DNA from: Streptomyces sp. NBC_00654
GTDB lineage: Bacteria > Actinomycetota > Actinomycetes > Streptomycetales > Streptomycetaceae
Direction: 5' to 3'
Length of the DNA: 64,000 bases
NCBI RefSeq assembly: GCF_026341775.1
Contig: NZ_JAPEOB010000002.1
Location: forward strand, 2,542,001-2,606,000
Positions 7,966-17,571 of this stretch are shown here, one piece after another. The translations under genes were made by a program, and so were the position numbers. How positions within the stretch are numbered: the first letter of the stretch is position 1; the number at the start of each line of letters is the position of its first letter. Under the pieces are notes generated by a model that was not told the origin of the DNA, made no database searches, and worked only from the letters and a program-made list of their open reading frames with translations.

Positions 7966-9072
7966 ATGACCGACAGCAGTCACGAGAACGTGCCGAGCAG
8001 GCAGCGCACGCGATTCCCGGGAATCTCCTCCCGGGCGTACGAACACCCGGCGGACCGTTCGGCGCTGGTCGCCCTGCGCAAGCTGAGCGGTTTCGACACC
8101 GTGTTCAAGGCCCTGAGCGGGCTGCTTCCGGAGCGCAGTCTGCGACTCCTCTTCCTGTCCGACTCCGTCCGGGTGAGCGACGCGCAGTTCACCCACCTCA
8201 ACGACATGCTGAGGGACGCCTGTTACATCCTGGACCTGGAGAAGGTCCCGCCGATGTACGTCAACCAGGACCCTCAGCCCAATGCCATGTGTATCGGGCT
8301 CGACGAGCCGATCATCGTGGTGACGACGGGTCTGGTGGAGCTGCTCGACGAGGAGGAGATGCGGGCGGTGGTGGGCCACGAGGTGGGCCACGCCCTCTCG
8401 GGGCACGCGGTGTACCGCACGATATTGCTCTTCCTCACCAACCTGGCGCTGAAGGTGGCCTGGATTCCGCTCGGCAATGTCGCGATCATGGCGATCGTGA
8501 CGGCGCTGCGCGAGTGGTTCCGCAAGTCCGAGCTGTCCGCGGACCGGGCCGGGCTGCTGGTCGGTCAGGACCTCAAGGCCTCGATGCGGGGTCTGATGAA
8601 GATCGCCGGTGGCAATCACCTGCACGAGATGAACGTGGATGCCTTCCTCGCACAGGCCGACGAGTACGAGAAGGGCGGCGACCTGCGCGACTCCGTGCTC
8701 AAGATCCTCAATGTGCTGCCCCGGACGCACCCGTTCACCACGGTGCGGGCCGCCGAACTGAAGAAGTGGTCGGAGACCCGCGACTACCAGCGGATCATGG
8801 ACGGCCACTACCCGCGGCGCGACGAGGACAAGGACACCTCGGTGACGGACTCGTTCAGGGAGTCCGCCTCGCACTACGCCGAAACGGTGCGCACCAGCAA
8901 GGACCCGCTGATGAAGCTCGTCGGCGACATCGCCGGTGGTGCGGGAGACCTGGGCGGCAAGCTGCGCGACAAGTTCACCGGCGGAGGCAGCGGCGGCGGT
9001 CCCGCTAAGGGGTCCGAGGGGTCCGGCCGCCCTCAGGACCCTGAGGAGGGGCCGGCGACGGCGGGGAGCTGA
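7966..9072 (+). CDS. M48-family zinc metallopeptidase
   Basis: 368 residues. The HExxH zinc site is HEVGH at residues 138-142, and the third ligand region is SELSADRAG with Glu 189, as in HtpX/Ste24-like M48 peptidases. A hydrophobic stretch between them ([26 protein letters not shown]) could be membrane-associated. The C-terminus is Gly/Ser/Pro-rich and disordered-looking. ATG at 7966 with GGGGG upstream. Possible role: membrane-protein quality control; no substrate is evident. Its last 68 bases overlap the end of the convergent minus-strand gene at 9005. Confidence 0.88.
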   Translation: MTDSSHENVPSRQRTRFPGISSRAYEHPADRSALVALRKLSGFDTVFKALSGLLPERSLRLLFLSDSVRVSDAQFTHLNDMLRDACYILDLEKVPPMYVNQDPQPNAMCIGLDEPIIVVTTGLVELLDEEEMRAVVGHEVGHALSGHAVYRTILLFLTNLALKVAWIPLGNVAIMAIVTALREWFRKSELSADRAGLLVGQDLKASMRGLMKIAGGNHLHEMNVDAFLAQADEYEKGGDLRDSVLKILNVLPRTHPFTTVRAAELKKWSETRDYQRIMDGHYPRRDEDKDTSVTDSFRESASHYAETVRTSKDPLMKLVGDIAGGAGDLGGKLRDKFTGGGSGGGPAKGSEGSGRPQDPEEGPATAGS

Positions 9073-10135
9073 TCGCCAGCGTCCCGCACAGCGCCCCCGT
9101 GGGCCGGCCCGAGGTGTACGGGTCGGTACCCGCCGGTCCGCGGTCGTCCGTCCGTTCCCCGGCGAGCAGCGGACGCAGCGCCCCCGCGGTGTCCGCCGAG
9201 CAGGACTGCGGCCCGGCCTGCACATAGGCCTCGCGCAGCTCCGTCCGGTGCAGCCGCAGGTCCTCCCGGTCGAACCGGAAGTGCAGCTCGCGCCGCACGG
9301 TGAACAGGGAGGCGTCGCCCGTCTCGTGGGATCCCCCGGCGGCGGAGCGCAGGGTGTACGTGAAGGTGTGGTCCGAGACGACTTCCAGGGTGCCGCCTTC
9401 CGCCTCGGCGTAGGAGAGGGTGCCCCGGACCCGGACCTGCGGGTCCGCCAGCTCCGCGTCCGCCGGGTCGAAGCGCACCAGCCAGCCGGTCGCGGCGTGC
9501 TGTCCGTCGTCGGCGGGGGCCTTCATGCTCCGCTCGAACTGGGCCGTCTGGTCGGGGTCGAGCAGCTGCTCGACGGGGCGCAGGGCGTGACCGCCCAGGA
9601 CGTCGGGGTTGAGCGAGGACTCCACCAGGTAGTCCTTGGCCGTGGCCAGGGCAGCCGTCACCTGGCTGTCCGAGAAGTTCTGCGTCCGCCGCACCGCGGG
9701 GAAGTTGATGCCCTCGGCACCCGTCGGGTATTCCGCGGCGGGGCTTGTCGCGTAGAGGCGTTCGGGGGTGCCGCCCGGCACGGTGCCCCGGGGCGCGAGG
9801 GGGACCACGGTGGACCGCAGGGTTTCGGCGCGCCGGGCGGCGGGCTGGGGGTACGGATGGCGGAACCCGATGTAGACGGCCAGGGAGAAGGCCAGGGCGA
9901 TGAGCACGACGAGGGCTATGGCGGCCCTGGAGCCGCTCCGGGAAGGGCGGGAAGGGTGTCCGGGAGGGAGGGAGCGGACCGCGCGGGCGTGCTCGCCCAT
10001 CCGTTCCTGGGCGGAGAACTCCTGCAGCCGGGCAGCGCGGACGAACGATTCGTCGAAGACGAGGGAGCGGTACTCGTCCTCGCCGCCCGCGGGATTCTCG
10101 GGCGGGCCTTCCGGTGGATCTCCGCGGCCTGTCAT
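9005..10135 (-). CDS. Single-TM protein with VFDE-FVRAA motif and large external domain
   Basis: 376 residues from ATG 10135 (GGGAGAAG upstream). The cytoplasmic N-terminus carries SLVFDESFVRAARLQE and then SAQERMGEHARAV, followed by one TM helix (AAIALVVLIALAFSLAVYIGF) and a roughly 270-residue external domain, with TLSYAEAEGG, TFTYTL and two cysteines near the end. The same N-terminal motif and architecture recur in the next gene upstream (10353-10970). I do not recognise the external domain. Its 3' end overlaps the M48 peptidase gene by 68 bases on opposite strands. Confidence 0.8.
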   Translation of the reverse strand: MTGRGDPPEGPPENPAGGEDEYRSLVFDESFVRAARLQEFSAQERMGEHARAVRSLPPGHPSRPSRSGSRAAIALVVLIALAFSLAVYIGFRHPYPQPAARRAETLRSTVVPLAPRGTVPGGTPERLYATSPAAEYPTGAEGINFPAVRRTQNFSDSQVTAALATAKDYLVESSLNPDVLGGHALRPVEQLLDPDQTAQFERSMKAPADDGQHAATGWLVRFDPADAELADPQVRVRGTLSYAEAEGGTLEVVSDHTFTYTLRSAAGGSHETGDASLFTVRRELHFRFDREDLRLHRTELREAYVQAGPQSCSADTAGALRPLLAGERTDDRGPAGTDPYTSGRPTGALCGTLAISSPPSPAPPQGPEGGRTPRTP

Positions 10136-10352
10136 GACTTCTCCCGATCTCCACACCACCGGCCGAGATCGGTGTGCAACGGTCTGCTTCGGCCTGGAGG
10201 CGTACGGCAGTGAGAAGCCCCCTCGGAAGAGGGGCCATATCTTCAGGGTAGGTCGATCGGCCCGGACGTAAACGCGGAGGCGGGGGGCAACTGGCCGGGA
10301 GACGGTGGGGCGAACGGGTGAGCCGACGCGTGAAGGCCCCGCGGGAGCCGGT

Positions 10353-10970
10353 TCAGGGGGTGCGCGGTACCGCGGAGACCGCCGGACGGGAGGAGTCGGC
10401 CGAGGCGGAGGGAGCGGCACCGGGCCTCCCGGACCCCGGTTCGGCGGCACCGGGCTTGTCCACGCCGCTGGTCACCGGCGGCGGGAGCGGTTCGCCCCGG
10501 CCGGGCGAGGAGCCGCGGTAGACGGCGGTGAAGGCCAGCGCGACCATGCCGATGCCCATGACCAGGGCGAGCAGCCAGGCCACCGGGCGGTGCCAGCGTG
10601 CGGCGCCCCGGTACGGGCGCAGGGAGCCTCCGTGGCGCCCGTAGGGGCCCCTGTCGGCCGAGTCGCCGTAGTCGGGGTCCAGCGGGTCCTCGTACGCCCT
10701 CCCGCGGCCGTACGCGCCGTCCCGGCCGTAGTCGTCGTAGAGGTCGTCGTCCATGGGGCCGACGCCGCGGCGTGAGCGGGCCGCTTCGGCCTCGGCACGT
10801 GCCTGTGCGGCGGCGAGCAGTCTCTCGACCGCGGTGGGTTCATGGACCGGTGCGGCCCGTACGAAGTCCTCGTCGAACACCACGGCGGCGAAGTCCTCGT
10901 CCGCGCCCCCGCGGTCGTCGTCGGGCTCCCAGCCGTCCGGGAACGGCTTGCCCCCCACGTCGTCCGGCAC
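10353..10970 (-). CDS. Single-TM protein with VFDE-FVRAA motif (205 aa)
   Basis: 205 residues from GTG 10970. The N-terminus has AVVFDEDFVRAAPVHEPTA then VERLLAAAQARAE, a Tyr/Asp/Gly-rich basic spacer (YDDYGRDGAYGRG), one TM helix (PVAWLLALVMGIGMVALAFTAV) and a short, disordered, Pro/Ser/Gly external tail. The N-terminal motif matches the downstream neighbour residue for residue at V-F-D-E-x-F-V-R-A-A. The shared cytoplasmic motif suggests both bind the same partner. The start codon has only a weak ribosome-binding site. Function unknown. Confidence 0.75.
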   Translation of the reverse strand: MPDDVGGKPFPDGWEPDDDRGGADEDFAAVVFDEDFVRAAPVHEPTAVERLLAAAQARAEAEAARSRRGVGPMDDDLYDDYGRDGAYGRGRAYEDPLDPDYGDSADRGPYGRHGGSLRPYRGAARWHRPVAWLLALVMGIGMVALAFTAVYRGSSPGRGEPLPPPVTSGVDKPGAAEPGSGRPGAAPSASADSSRPAVSAVPRTP

Positions 10971-11237
10971 AGCTTCAGCGTAGCCCCGGTGGGGCGGTTT
11001 GGGCAGGGATCACCGCAAACTCACCCGCCCCGTCCACCCCGTCCGCCCCACCGGACGCCCGCAGAATCACGGGGCCCGGCGGAATGCCGCTCGTGCGCCC
11101 GCCCGGGTGACGCGTCCGCACGAGCCCTGACGCCCTGGGGCCCCGGGGCCCAGGACCCGCGAAGCCCCCGGGGCCCGCGAGCTCCCGGGCTTCTGGGGCC
11201 TCCGGGAGCCGCCGGGGCCTCTGCGGCCTCCGGGCGG

Positions 11238-12521
11238 CTACCTGATGTGGCCGTCGCCCGTGACGATGTACTTCGTCGATGTCAGCTCCGGCAGCCCCAT
11301 CGGGCCGCGGGCATGCAGCTTCTGCGTGGAGATCCCGATCTCGGCACCGAATCCGAACTGTCCGCCGTCCGTGAAGCGCGTGGACGCGTTCACCGCGACC
11401 GTCGTCGAGTCGACCAGTTGGGTGAAGCGGCGGGCCGCGGCCTGCGAGGTGGTCACGATCGCCTCGGTGTGACCCGAGGACCAGAGCCTGATGTGCGCCA
11501 CGGCCGCGTCCAGCGAATCCACGACCGCTGCCGCGATGTCGTACGAGAGGTACTCGGTCTCCCAGTCCTCCGCCGTCGCCGCCACCACCGTTGCCTTGGA
11601 GCCCTCCGCGTGGGCGAGCACCCGCTCGTCCGCGTGCACGGTCACTCCCGCCCCGGCCAGCGCGTCCAGGGCGAGCGGCAGGAACTCGGCGGCGATGTCC
11701 TGGTGGACCAGCAGTGTCTCGGCCGAGTTGCAGACGCTGGGGCGCTGCGCCTTGGAGTTGACCAGGATGTCGACGGCCATGTCCAGGTCCGTCGAGGCGT
11801 CGACGTAGACGTGGCAGTTGCCGGTGCCGGTCTCGATGACCGGGACCGTGGACTCCTCGACGACCGTGCGGATCAGCGAGGCGCCCCCGCGCGGGATGAG
11901 GACGTCGACCAGGCCGCGGGCCCGCATCAGTTCGCGTACCGAGTCGCGGCTCTCCCCCGGCACCAGCTGCACCGCGTCGGCCGGGAGGCCCGAGCCGCCG
12001 ACCGCGTCGCGCAGCACCCGTACGAGCGCGGTGTTGGAGGCGTACGCGGACGACGAACCGCGCAGCAGCACCGCGTTGCCGGACTTCAGGCACAGGGCCG
12101 CCGCGTCCACCGTCACATTGGGCCGGGCCTCGTAGATGATCCCGACCACGCCGAGCGGCACCCGGACCTGGCGCAGGTCGATGCCATTGGGCAGGGTCGA
12201 ACCGCGCACCACCTCGCCCACGGGGTCGGGCAGCGCCACCACGTCCCGTACGTCGGCGGCGATGGCACGGATCCGCTCGGGCGTGAGGGTGAGCCGGTCG
12301 ATGATTCCCTCGCTCGTCCCGGCCTCGCGGGCACGGGCGACATCCTCGGCGTTGGCCTCGACGATCTCACCCGTGCGCACCTCCAGCGCGTCCGCGATCG
12401 CCAGCAGCGCGTCGTCCTTGGCGGAGCGCGGAAGTGGCGCGATGTCGGCGGCCGCGGCGCGTGCCCGGTAGGCGGCCTGCGCGACCGGGGACATGTTGTC
12501 GTACGGCGAAAGCGTGGTCAT
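11238..12521 (-). CDS. proA: Gamma-glutamyl phosphate reductase
   Basis: 427 residues of the aldehyde-dehydrogenase-like ProA family, which reduces gamma-glutamyl phosphate to glutamate semialdehyde with NADPH in proline synthesis. Landmarks are [57 protein letters not shown], the catalytic cysteine in [35 protein letters not shown] and the terminal [16 protein letters not shown] at 12521. It is downstream of proB with a 162-aa gene between them, on the same strand. Confidence 0.97.
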   Translation of the reverse strand: MTTLSPYDNMSPVAQAAYRARAAAADIAPLPRSAKDDALLAIADALEVRTGEIVEANAEDVARAREAGTSEGIIDRLTLTPERIRAIAADVRDVVALPDPVGEVVRGSTLPNGIDLRQVRVPLGVVGIIYEARPNVTVDAAALCLKSGNAVLLRGSSSAYASNTALVRVLRDAVGGSGLPADAVQLVPGESRDSVRELMRARGLVDVLIPRGGASLIRTVVEESTVPVIETGTGNCHVYVDASTDLDMAVDILVNSKAQRPSVCNSAETLLVHQDIAAEFLPLALDALAGAGVTVHADERVLAHAEGSKATVVAATAEDWETEYLSYDIAAAVVDSLDAAVAHIRLWSSGHTEAIVTTSQAAARRFTQLVDSTTVAVNASTRFTDGGQFGFGAEIGISTQKLHARGPMGLPELTSTKYIVTGDGHIR

Positions 12522-12601
12522 GCCCGCAGAGTAGTGCGCCCACTGCGGGCATCCGTCACGTATCCCGTGATGCGAGACAACCGCCCCGAGGGGTGGTCCG
12601 G

Positions 12602-13090
12602 TCAGTACGGGTGCACCCCGACCGGGGCCGCGGGCGGCGGCCCGTAGCCCTCGGCGATGCGCTGGTGGTACGTCTCCCGGTCGATCACTTCCAGCCCGAC
12701 GATCTCCCAGGGCGGCAGCTTGGCGCTGGAGCGGTGCTCGCCCCACAGCCGCAGGGCCACCGCCGCCGCGTCGTGCAGATCGCGGGCCTCTTCCCAGTAG
12801 CGGATCTCCGCGTGGTCGTTGGCGTAGCGGCTGGTCAGCAGGAAGGGATGGTCGTGCGCCAGCTGTTCCAGGCCACGTCTGACCTCCTTCAGCGGCGTCT
12901 CCGTGCCCGAGACGGAGAGCGTGATGTGCCACAGCTTCGACTGGGTGTGCTCCTCCTTCACCGTCACCGGTACCTGCTCGGCGGTGCGGTCGGCGGCCAC
13001 GCTCCTGTCGAAGTCGGCCCCCGCTCCGACGCTGGTCAGGGCTCGGCTGCCCGTTCCGCGGGGCGGCGCCCCCGGGCGCGCTCGTCTCAC
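12602..13090 (-). CDS. Conserved hypothetical protein between proB and proA (162 aa)
   Basis: The GTG at 13090 has GGAGG seven bases upstream, giving 162 residues. The first 45 are basic and disordered-looking. The rest forms a compact alpha/beta-looking domain: [74 protein letters not shown]. The pattern resembles a small ferredoxin-like fold, but I cannot place it in a named family. It is followed by proA after 80 bases. The gene is clearly real; no function is assigned. Confidence 0.75.
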   Translation of the reverse strand: MRRARPGAPPRGTGSRALTSVGAGADFDRSVAADRTAEQVPVTVKEEHTQSKLWHITLSVSGTETPLKEVRRGLEQLAHDHPFLLTSRYANDHAEIRYWEEARDLHDAAAVALRLWGEHRSSAKLPPWEIVGLEVIDRETYHQRIAEGYGPPPAAPVGVHPY

Positions 13091-13220
13091 CGGCGGCCTC
13101 CTGTGAATGTGTTGCCGTGCTGTACCCCTGGTGTCCCCGCTACAAAGTTGACCAGTCCGAGGCCTGGCTTGGGGCGGTTTTGGTGAAGGTCTCTGCCCCG
13201 AGGCTGGACTTTCAGCCGTT

Positions 13221-14360
13221 TCAGGGGGCGAGCCGGGGTTCGAGAACGACCAGATCGTCCCTGTGTACGACCTCGCGTTCGTAGGCGGGGCCCAGTTCCC
13301 TGGCCAGATCCCGGGTGGAGCGTCCGAGCAGTTGGGGGATTTCCTTGGCATCGAAATTGACGAGGCCGCGGGCGACGGGCCGGCCGCTCAGGTCGCGCAG
13401 CTCCACCGGGTCACCGGCGGTGAACTCGCCCTCCACGGCGGAGATTCCGGCGGGCAGCAGCGAGGTGCGGCGCTCGACGACGGCCCGTACGGCCCCGTCG
13501 TCGAGGGTCAGCGCACCCCGCGGGGTCGAGGCGTGGGCCAGCCAGAGCAGCCGGTCGGCGGAGCGGCGCCCGGTGGGGTGGAAGTACGTACCGGTGTCGC
13601 GGCCCGCCAGGGCGTCGGCGGCCCGGCTGGCGGAGGTGAGGACGACCGGGACGCCGGCGGCGGTGGCGATCCGGGCGGCCTCGACCTTGGTCACCATGCC
13701 GCCGGTGCCGACGCCCGCCTTTCCGGCGCTGCCGATCGTGACGCCCACCAGGTCCTCGGGGCCGCCGACCTCGGCGATCCGGGAGGTGCCCGGGGTGCTG
13801 GGGTCGCCGTCGTACAGGCCGTCCACGTCGGAGAGGAGGACCAGCAGGTCGGCGTGGACGAGATGGGCGACGAGCGCGGCGAGCCGGTCGTTGTCGCCGA
13901 AGCGGATCTCGTCGGTGGCCACCGTGTCGTTCTCGTTGACGACGGGGAGGGCGCCCATGTCCAGGAGCTGGTCGAGGGTGCGGTAGGCGTTGCGGTAGTG
14001 GGCACGGCGGCTGGTGTCGTCGGAGGTGAGGAGCACCTGGCCGACGCGTACGCCGTAGCGGGCGAACGAGGCGGTGTACCGGGCGACGAGCAGTCCCTGC
14101 CCCACGCTCGCGGCGGCCTGCTGGCGGGCCAGGTCCTTGGGCCTGCGGACCAGTCCGAGGGGGGCGAGTCCGGCGGCGATGGCACCGCTGGAGACGAGGA
14201 CGATCTCCCGTTCGCCGCCGCTCCTGACCTTGGCCAGTACGTCGACGAGTGCGTCGACCCGGTCGGCGTCCAGTCCTCCGGCCGCCGTGGTGAGCGAGGA
14301 GGATCCGACCTTGACGACGATCCGGTGGGCTTCGGCCACTCCCGGCCTTGCAGCTGTCAC
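13221..14360 (-). CDS. proB: Glutamate 5-kinase
   Basis: 379 residues, the first committed enzyme of proline synthesis (ATP-dependent phosphorylation of glutamate). The amino-acid-kinase domain shows IVVKVGSSSLT, VLVSSGAIAAG, PVVNENDTVATDE, RFGDNDRLAALVA, LLSDVDGLYD and GTGGMVTKVEAA. Residues from about 280 form the PUA domain (GALTLDDGAVRAV, ARGLVNFDAKEI). GTG start at 14360 with GGAAG upstream. In most actinobacteria proB follows obgE directly; here 8.8 kb separates them. Confidence 0.97.
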   Translation of the reverse strand: MTAARPGVAEAHRIVVKVGSSSLTTAAGGLDADRVDALVDVLAKVRSGGEREIVLVSSGAIAAGLAPLGLVRRPKDLARQQAAASVGQGLLVARYTASFARYGVRVGQVLLTSDDTSRRAHYRNAYRTLDQLLDMGALPVVNENDTVATDEIRFGDNDRLAALVAHLVHADLLVLLSDVDGLYDGDPSTPGTSRIAEVGGPEDLVGVTIGSAGKAGVGTGGMVTKVEAARIATAAGVPVVLTSASRAADALAGRDTGTYFHPTGRRSADRLLWLAHASTPRGALTLDDGAVRAVVERRTSLLPAGISAVEGEFTAGDPVELRDLSGRPVARGLVNFDAKEIPQLLGRSTRDLARELGPAYEREVVHRDDLVVLEPRLAP

Positions 14361-14553
14361 GTGCTTCCTCGCTCTGGCTCGCCCGGTGGATCCTCGGACC
14401 GGCCGCGGCCGCCGTGACGCTGTGCCGGGGCCGCCCCCGGCACAGCACAGTACGCGAGGGGTGGCCCCCCGCGCCGCCCGTTCCGTCCGGTGGACAGGGA
14501 CGGGCGGCGCGGGGGCAGGGGCCGGCGGCGCGAACCGGCCGGTCCGAGCCGGG

Positions 14554-17304
14554 TCAGCCGTCGTTGACGCTCAGCATGCGGTCGACGACCCGGGCCGCGG
14601 CCCGGCCGTCGGAGGGCTCGCAGAAGTCGACACGGAACTGCGCGTACTTCTCCTTGTACTCCTCCGTCACGGCGTCGATGTTCCGGATCGCGGAGACCAG
14701 GTCCTCGGAGGTCTTGATCAGCGGGCCCGGGGCGCGCGAGGTGAAGTCGAAGTAGAAGCCGCGCAGGGTGTCGCGGTAGTGCTCCAGGTCGTACGTGAAG
14801 AACAGCATCGGCCGCCCGGAGTGGGCGAAGTCGAACAGCACCGAGGAGTAGTCCGTGATCAGCACATCGGCGATCAGGTAGAGGTCGGCGATGTCCGGGT
14901 AGTACGTGACGTCCCAGACGAAGCCCTGTCCGGCGCCGGGGATGCTGTCGAGGACCTTGTGGTGCTTGCGGTACAGCAGCACATGGTCCTCGCCGAGCTC
15001 CCGCCGGGCCGCGTCGACGTCGATCTGGTTGTCCAGCTTGAAGCGGCGTCCGCCGTAGCGTTGGTCGTCGCGCCAGGTGGGGGCGTACAGGACGACCTTC
15101 TTGCCGGCGGGGATGCCGAGCTTCTCCCGTACCGCCGCCGCGCGCTTGACCCGGTCCGGGGCGTGGAAGACGTCGTTGCGCGGGTAGCCCGCCTCCAGGA
15201 CCTCGCACTCCAGCCGGAAGGAGTTGGTCATGATCGGGGTGGTGAAGGAGTTGGGCGTGATGAACAGGCTGTACTGGCGGGAGCGCTGCGGCAGGCTCGC
15301 GATGTAGGCCAGGTTGGCCTTCGGGGTGCCGAGCAGGTCGGCGCCGATGCGCTTGAGCGGGGTGCCGTGCCAGGTCTGGACGACGACCTGGCCCTCGCGG
15401 CGGACGAACCACTCGCGGATGCCGCCGTTGGTGACGACGTAACGGCTGCGCGCCAGCGCCTCGTACCACTCCTTGCTGCCCCACTCCACGCCGCGTACGC
15501 CGGGCGGCAGGACGACCTGCTGGTCGTGGACCATCGCGATGTGCTCGACCTCGGTCCCCCGGCGCACCAGCTCCTCGTAGACGGCGCGGGGCGAGTCGGA
15601 GAACTGCTTGCCGCCGAAGCTGTTGTAGAGCACGGCCTCGCGCAGCGGCAGCTCGCGCTGCTCGGGGGTGTACACATCGCGCATCAGCCGCTGCCGGTAG
15701 GCGCCGCGGAGTTCGGGGGCGAGGACCGCGCCGGACTCCACGAAGATCCGGTCGAAGTCGAGCCGCTCCACGGTGTACGTGCGGTGCGCGCCGCTATGCG
15801 TCAGCGGCAGGGTGCCGACCAGGTCGGGGCGGATCGTGACGGGGATGTCGCGGGTGTGGTCCCACTCGGTGCGGGCCCGCAGGAAGGGCAGCCAGCGCCC
15901 GGCGCGCAGGGGCAGCGTGCCCTCGTACGCGGGCATGGTGTCCGGTGTGACGCGGGCGGTGAAGCGGCCGTCCGCGAACTCGGCCGCCAGCGGCCGGTCC
16001 TCGTTGCGGCCGGTGTGACGCAGGATCAGCTTCATCGCCCCGGCGGGGCCGGTGTAGGTGCCGGACAGCACCAGTTCGCCGCCGCTCGACCACTCGACGC
16101 CGTCGACGACGGGCTGGACGCACCGCAGCTGCGGGGTGAAGTTGCCCGCGCCGTCGGTGACGACGGCGAATTCGAGGCCGTCGGGCAGCGGGTGGACACC
16201 GGTGGCCGGCTTGCGGCCGATGGTGGCGCGGCGCGTGGTGCCGTCCGCGAACACGATCAGCGCGCGGTACTTCCTGGCGCGGCCGGGGGTGACCCCGTCC
16301 ACCGGGAGGTCCGCGAAGGACAGCCGGGCGGTGTGGCGGAGCCAGCCGTCGGTACCGGTGGCGCCCTTCTCCAGCGGGAGGTCGGTCACATATCCGGTGG
16401 CCTCGTGGTCGATGCGCAGCGCGGTGGGCTTCTTGCCCGTGGCGCGGGAGCGCAGGGTCACGGTGAGGGTGTCGGCGTCCGCCTCCTGGGCCTCGACCTC
16501 GGCGGGCACGACGTCCACCGTGAGCTTGAGCCGGTTGCGGTCGAAGCCCGCGACGAGCCGTACGCCGTCGTCGAGCACATGGACCTGGCTGTGTCCGGCG
16601 GCGCCCGCGTTGTTCTTGGTCACGCTGCCGACGGACATGCCGCCGGGGCGCGGGATGCCGATGCCCAGGCGCCAGGTGCCCGGCTGCCACTGGCCGCGGG
16701 TGCGCAGGCGGGACGGGTCGATGCCGATCTCGAAGCCCGACCAGTCGTAGTTGTGCAGGGCGCCCTTGGCCTCGGCGGTGGCCTTGGGTTCCAGGACGGT
16801 GCGCACGCGCAGCGGCAGGGTGCTGCGGCTGCCCTGGCGGCGCAGGACGGCCACGCGGAGCGAGCGCCTGCCCGTCGCGGAGGGGACGTTGGGGATGTAG
16901 GCGTACCCGTGGACGACCAGCTTGCCGTCCTTCCAGGCCAGGTCCAGCAGCTTGCCGCGGACGGGGAGCTCGCTGCGGTTGAAGTTGCGCACCGTGGCGG
17001 GCAGCGAGGAGTTCTCCACACCGGGCAGTTCGATGCGGGCCCGGCGCAGGCCCCGTACCGAGAAGGCGCCGGGGTTCTCCCGCTCGTAGTGCAGCAGGCC
17101 CACGAGCTCGTCACCGCGCCCGCTGGCCGCCAGGTGCCACTTGACCCGGGCCATCGGCGAGAACTTCCGGACCAGCTTGGGGGCGGCCTGTGCCAGGAAG
17201 TCCTTGGCGGCGCTGTGGAATGCGGGGCGCTCCTCGACCGGGGTCTCCGGGAAGTACTTCATGAGCCGGCTGAGCTCTTCGGGAATCGCTTCGAGGGACG
17301 CCAC
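14554..17304 (-). CDS. TagF-like CDP-polyol phosphotransferase (polymerase-type)
   Basis: 916 residues. The C-terminal part (about 530-910) is a Glyphos_transf/TagF-type GT-B domain: SKEWYEALARSRYVVTNGG, TWHGTPLKRIGAD, FITPNSFTT, LYAPTWRDD, LLYRKHHKV, ITDYSSVLFDF, GRPMLFFTYDLE. The middle (about 90-500) is beta-rich, all-new to me, probably substrate-binding modules. The first 80 residues resemble the linker that usually follows a GT2 domain in GT2-TagF fusions. The GT2 itself is absent and a separate GT2 gene lies just upstream. The donor is probably CDP-ribitol or CDP-glycerol. GTG start with GGAAAGG upstream. It acts at the inner membrane face. Confidence 0.88.
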   Translation of the reverse strand: MASLEAIPEELSRLMKYFPETPVEERPAFHSAAKDFLAQAAPKLVRKFSPMARVKWHLAASGRGDELVGLLHYERENPGAFSVRGLRRARIELPGVENSSLPATVRNFNRSELPVRGKLLDLAWKDGKLVVHGYAYIPNVPSATGRRSLRVAVLRRQGSRSTLPLRVRTVLEPKATAEAKGALHNYDWSGFEIGIDPSRLRTRGQWQPGTWRLGIGIPRPGGMSVGSVTKNNAGAAGHSQVHVLDDGVRLVAGFDRNRLKLTVDVVPAEVEAQEADADTLTVTLRSRATGKKPTALRIDHEATGYVTDLPLEKGATGTDGWLRHTARLSFADLPVDGVTPGRARKYRALIVFADGTTRRATIGRKPATGVHPLPDGLEFAVVTDGAGNFTPQLRCVQPVVDGVEWSSGGELVLSGTYTGPAGAMKLILRHTGRNEDRPLAAEFADGRFTARVTPDTMPAYEGTLPLRAGRWLPFLRARTEWDHTRDIPVTIRPDLVGTLPLTHSGAHRTYTVERLDFDRIFVESGAVLAPELRGAYRQRLMRDVYTPEQRELPLREAVLYNSFGGKQFSDSPRAVYEELVRRGTEVEHIAMVHDQQVVLPPGVRGVEWGSKEWYEALARSRYVVTNGGIREWFVRREGQVVVQTWHGTPLKRIGADLLGTPKANLAYIASLPQRSRQYSLFITPNSFTTPIMTNSFRLECEVLEAGYPRNDVFHAPDRVKRAAAVREKLGIPAGKKVVLYAPTWRDDQRYGGRRFKLDNQIDVDAARRELGEDHVLLYRKHHKVLDSIPGAGQGFVWDVTYYPDIADLYLIADVLITDYSSVLFDFAHSGRPMLFFTYDLEHYRDTLRGFYFDFTSRAPGPLIKTSEDLVSAIRNIDAVTEEYKEKYAQFRVDFCEPSDGRAAARVVDRMLSVNDG

Positions 17305-17571
17305 GGCGGGAGGGCCTTTCCGGGGGGACGTGCAGAGATGAACCCCTGGAATACGGGGCGTAAATGAGACGCCTACAACGGTCTCATGGTTGCCCCACAG
17401 TATGACGTGACACCAGTCACAGGATCGACCCGCCCCCGGGTCCGTCCCGGCCCTGCCCCGGGGTCATTTCCGGGGGCCGTTCCGGGGGCCGCCCCGGCCC
17501 TGCCCCGAGGTCCGTTCCGGGGCCTGTTCCGGGCCTGTTCCGGGCCCGAACGGCCCCCCGGGCGCCGGGTG

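Noticed and set aside
10216..10236. Terminator after the 205-aa single-TM gene
   Set aside because: Only about six base pairs align (CCCCTC/GAGGGG) without a T-run; too weak to call.
14074..17367. 1097-residue open frame on the plus strand
   Set aside because: It runs opposite the TagF-like gene and proB and has Val/Ala/Gly/Asp-rich composition with no domain. Shadow of coding DNA.
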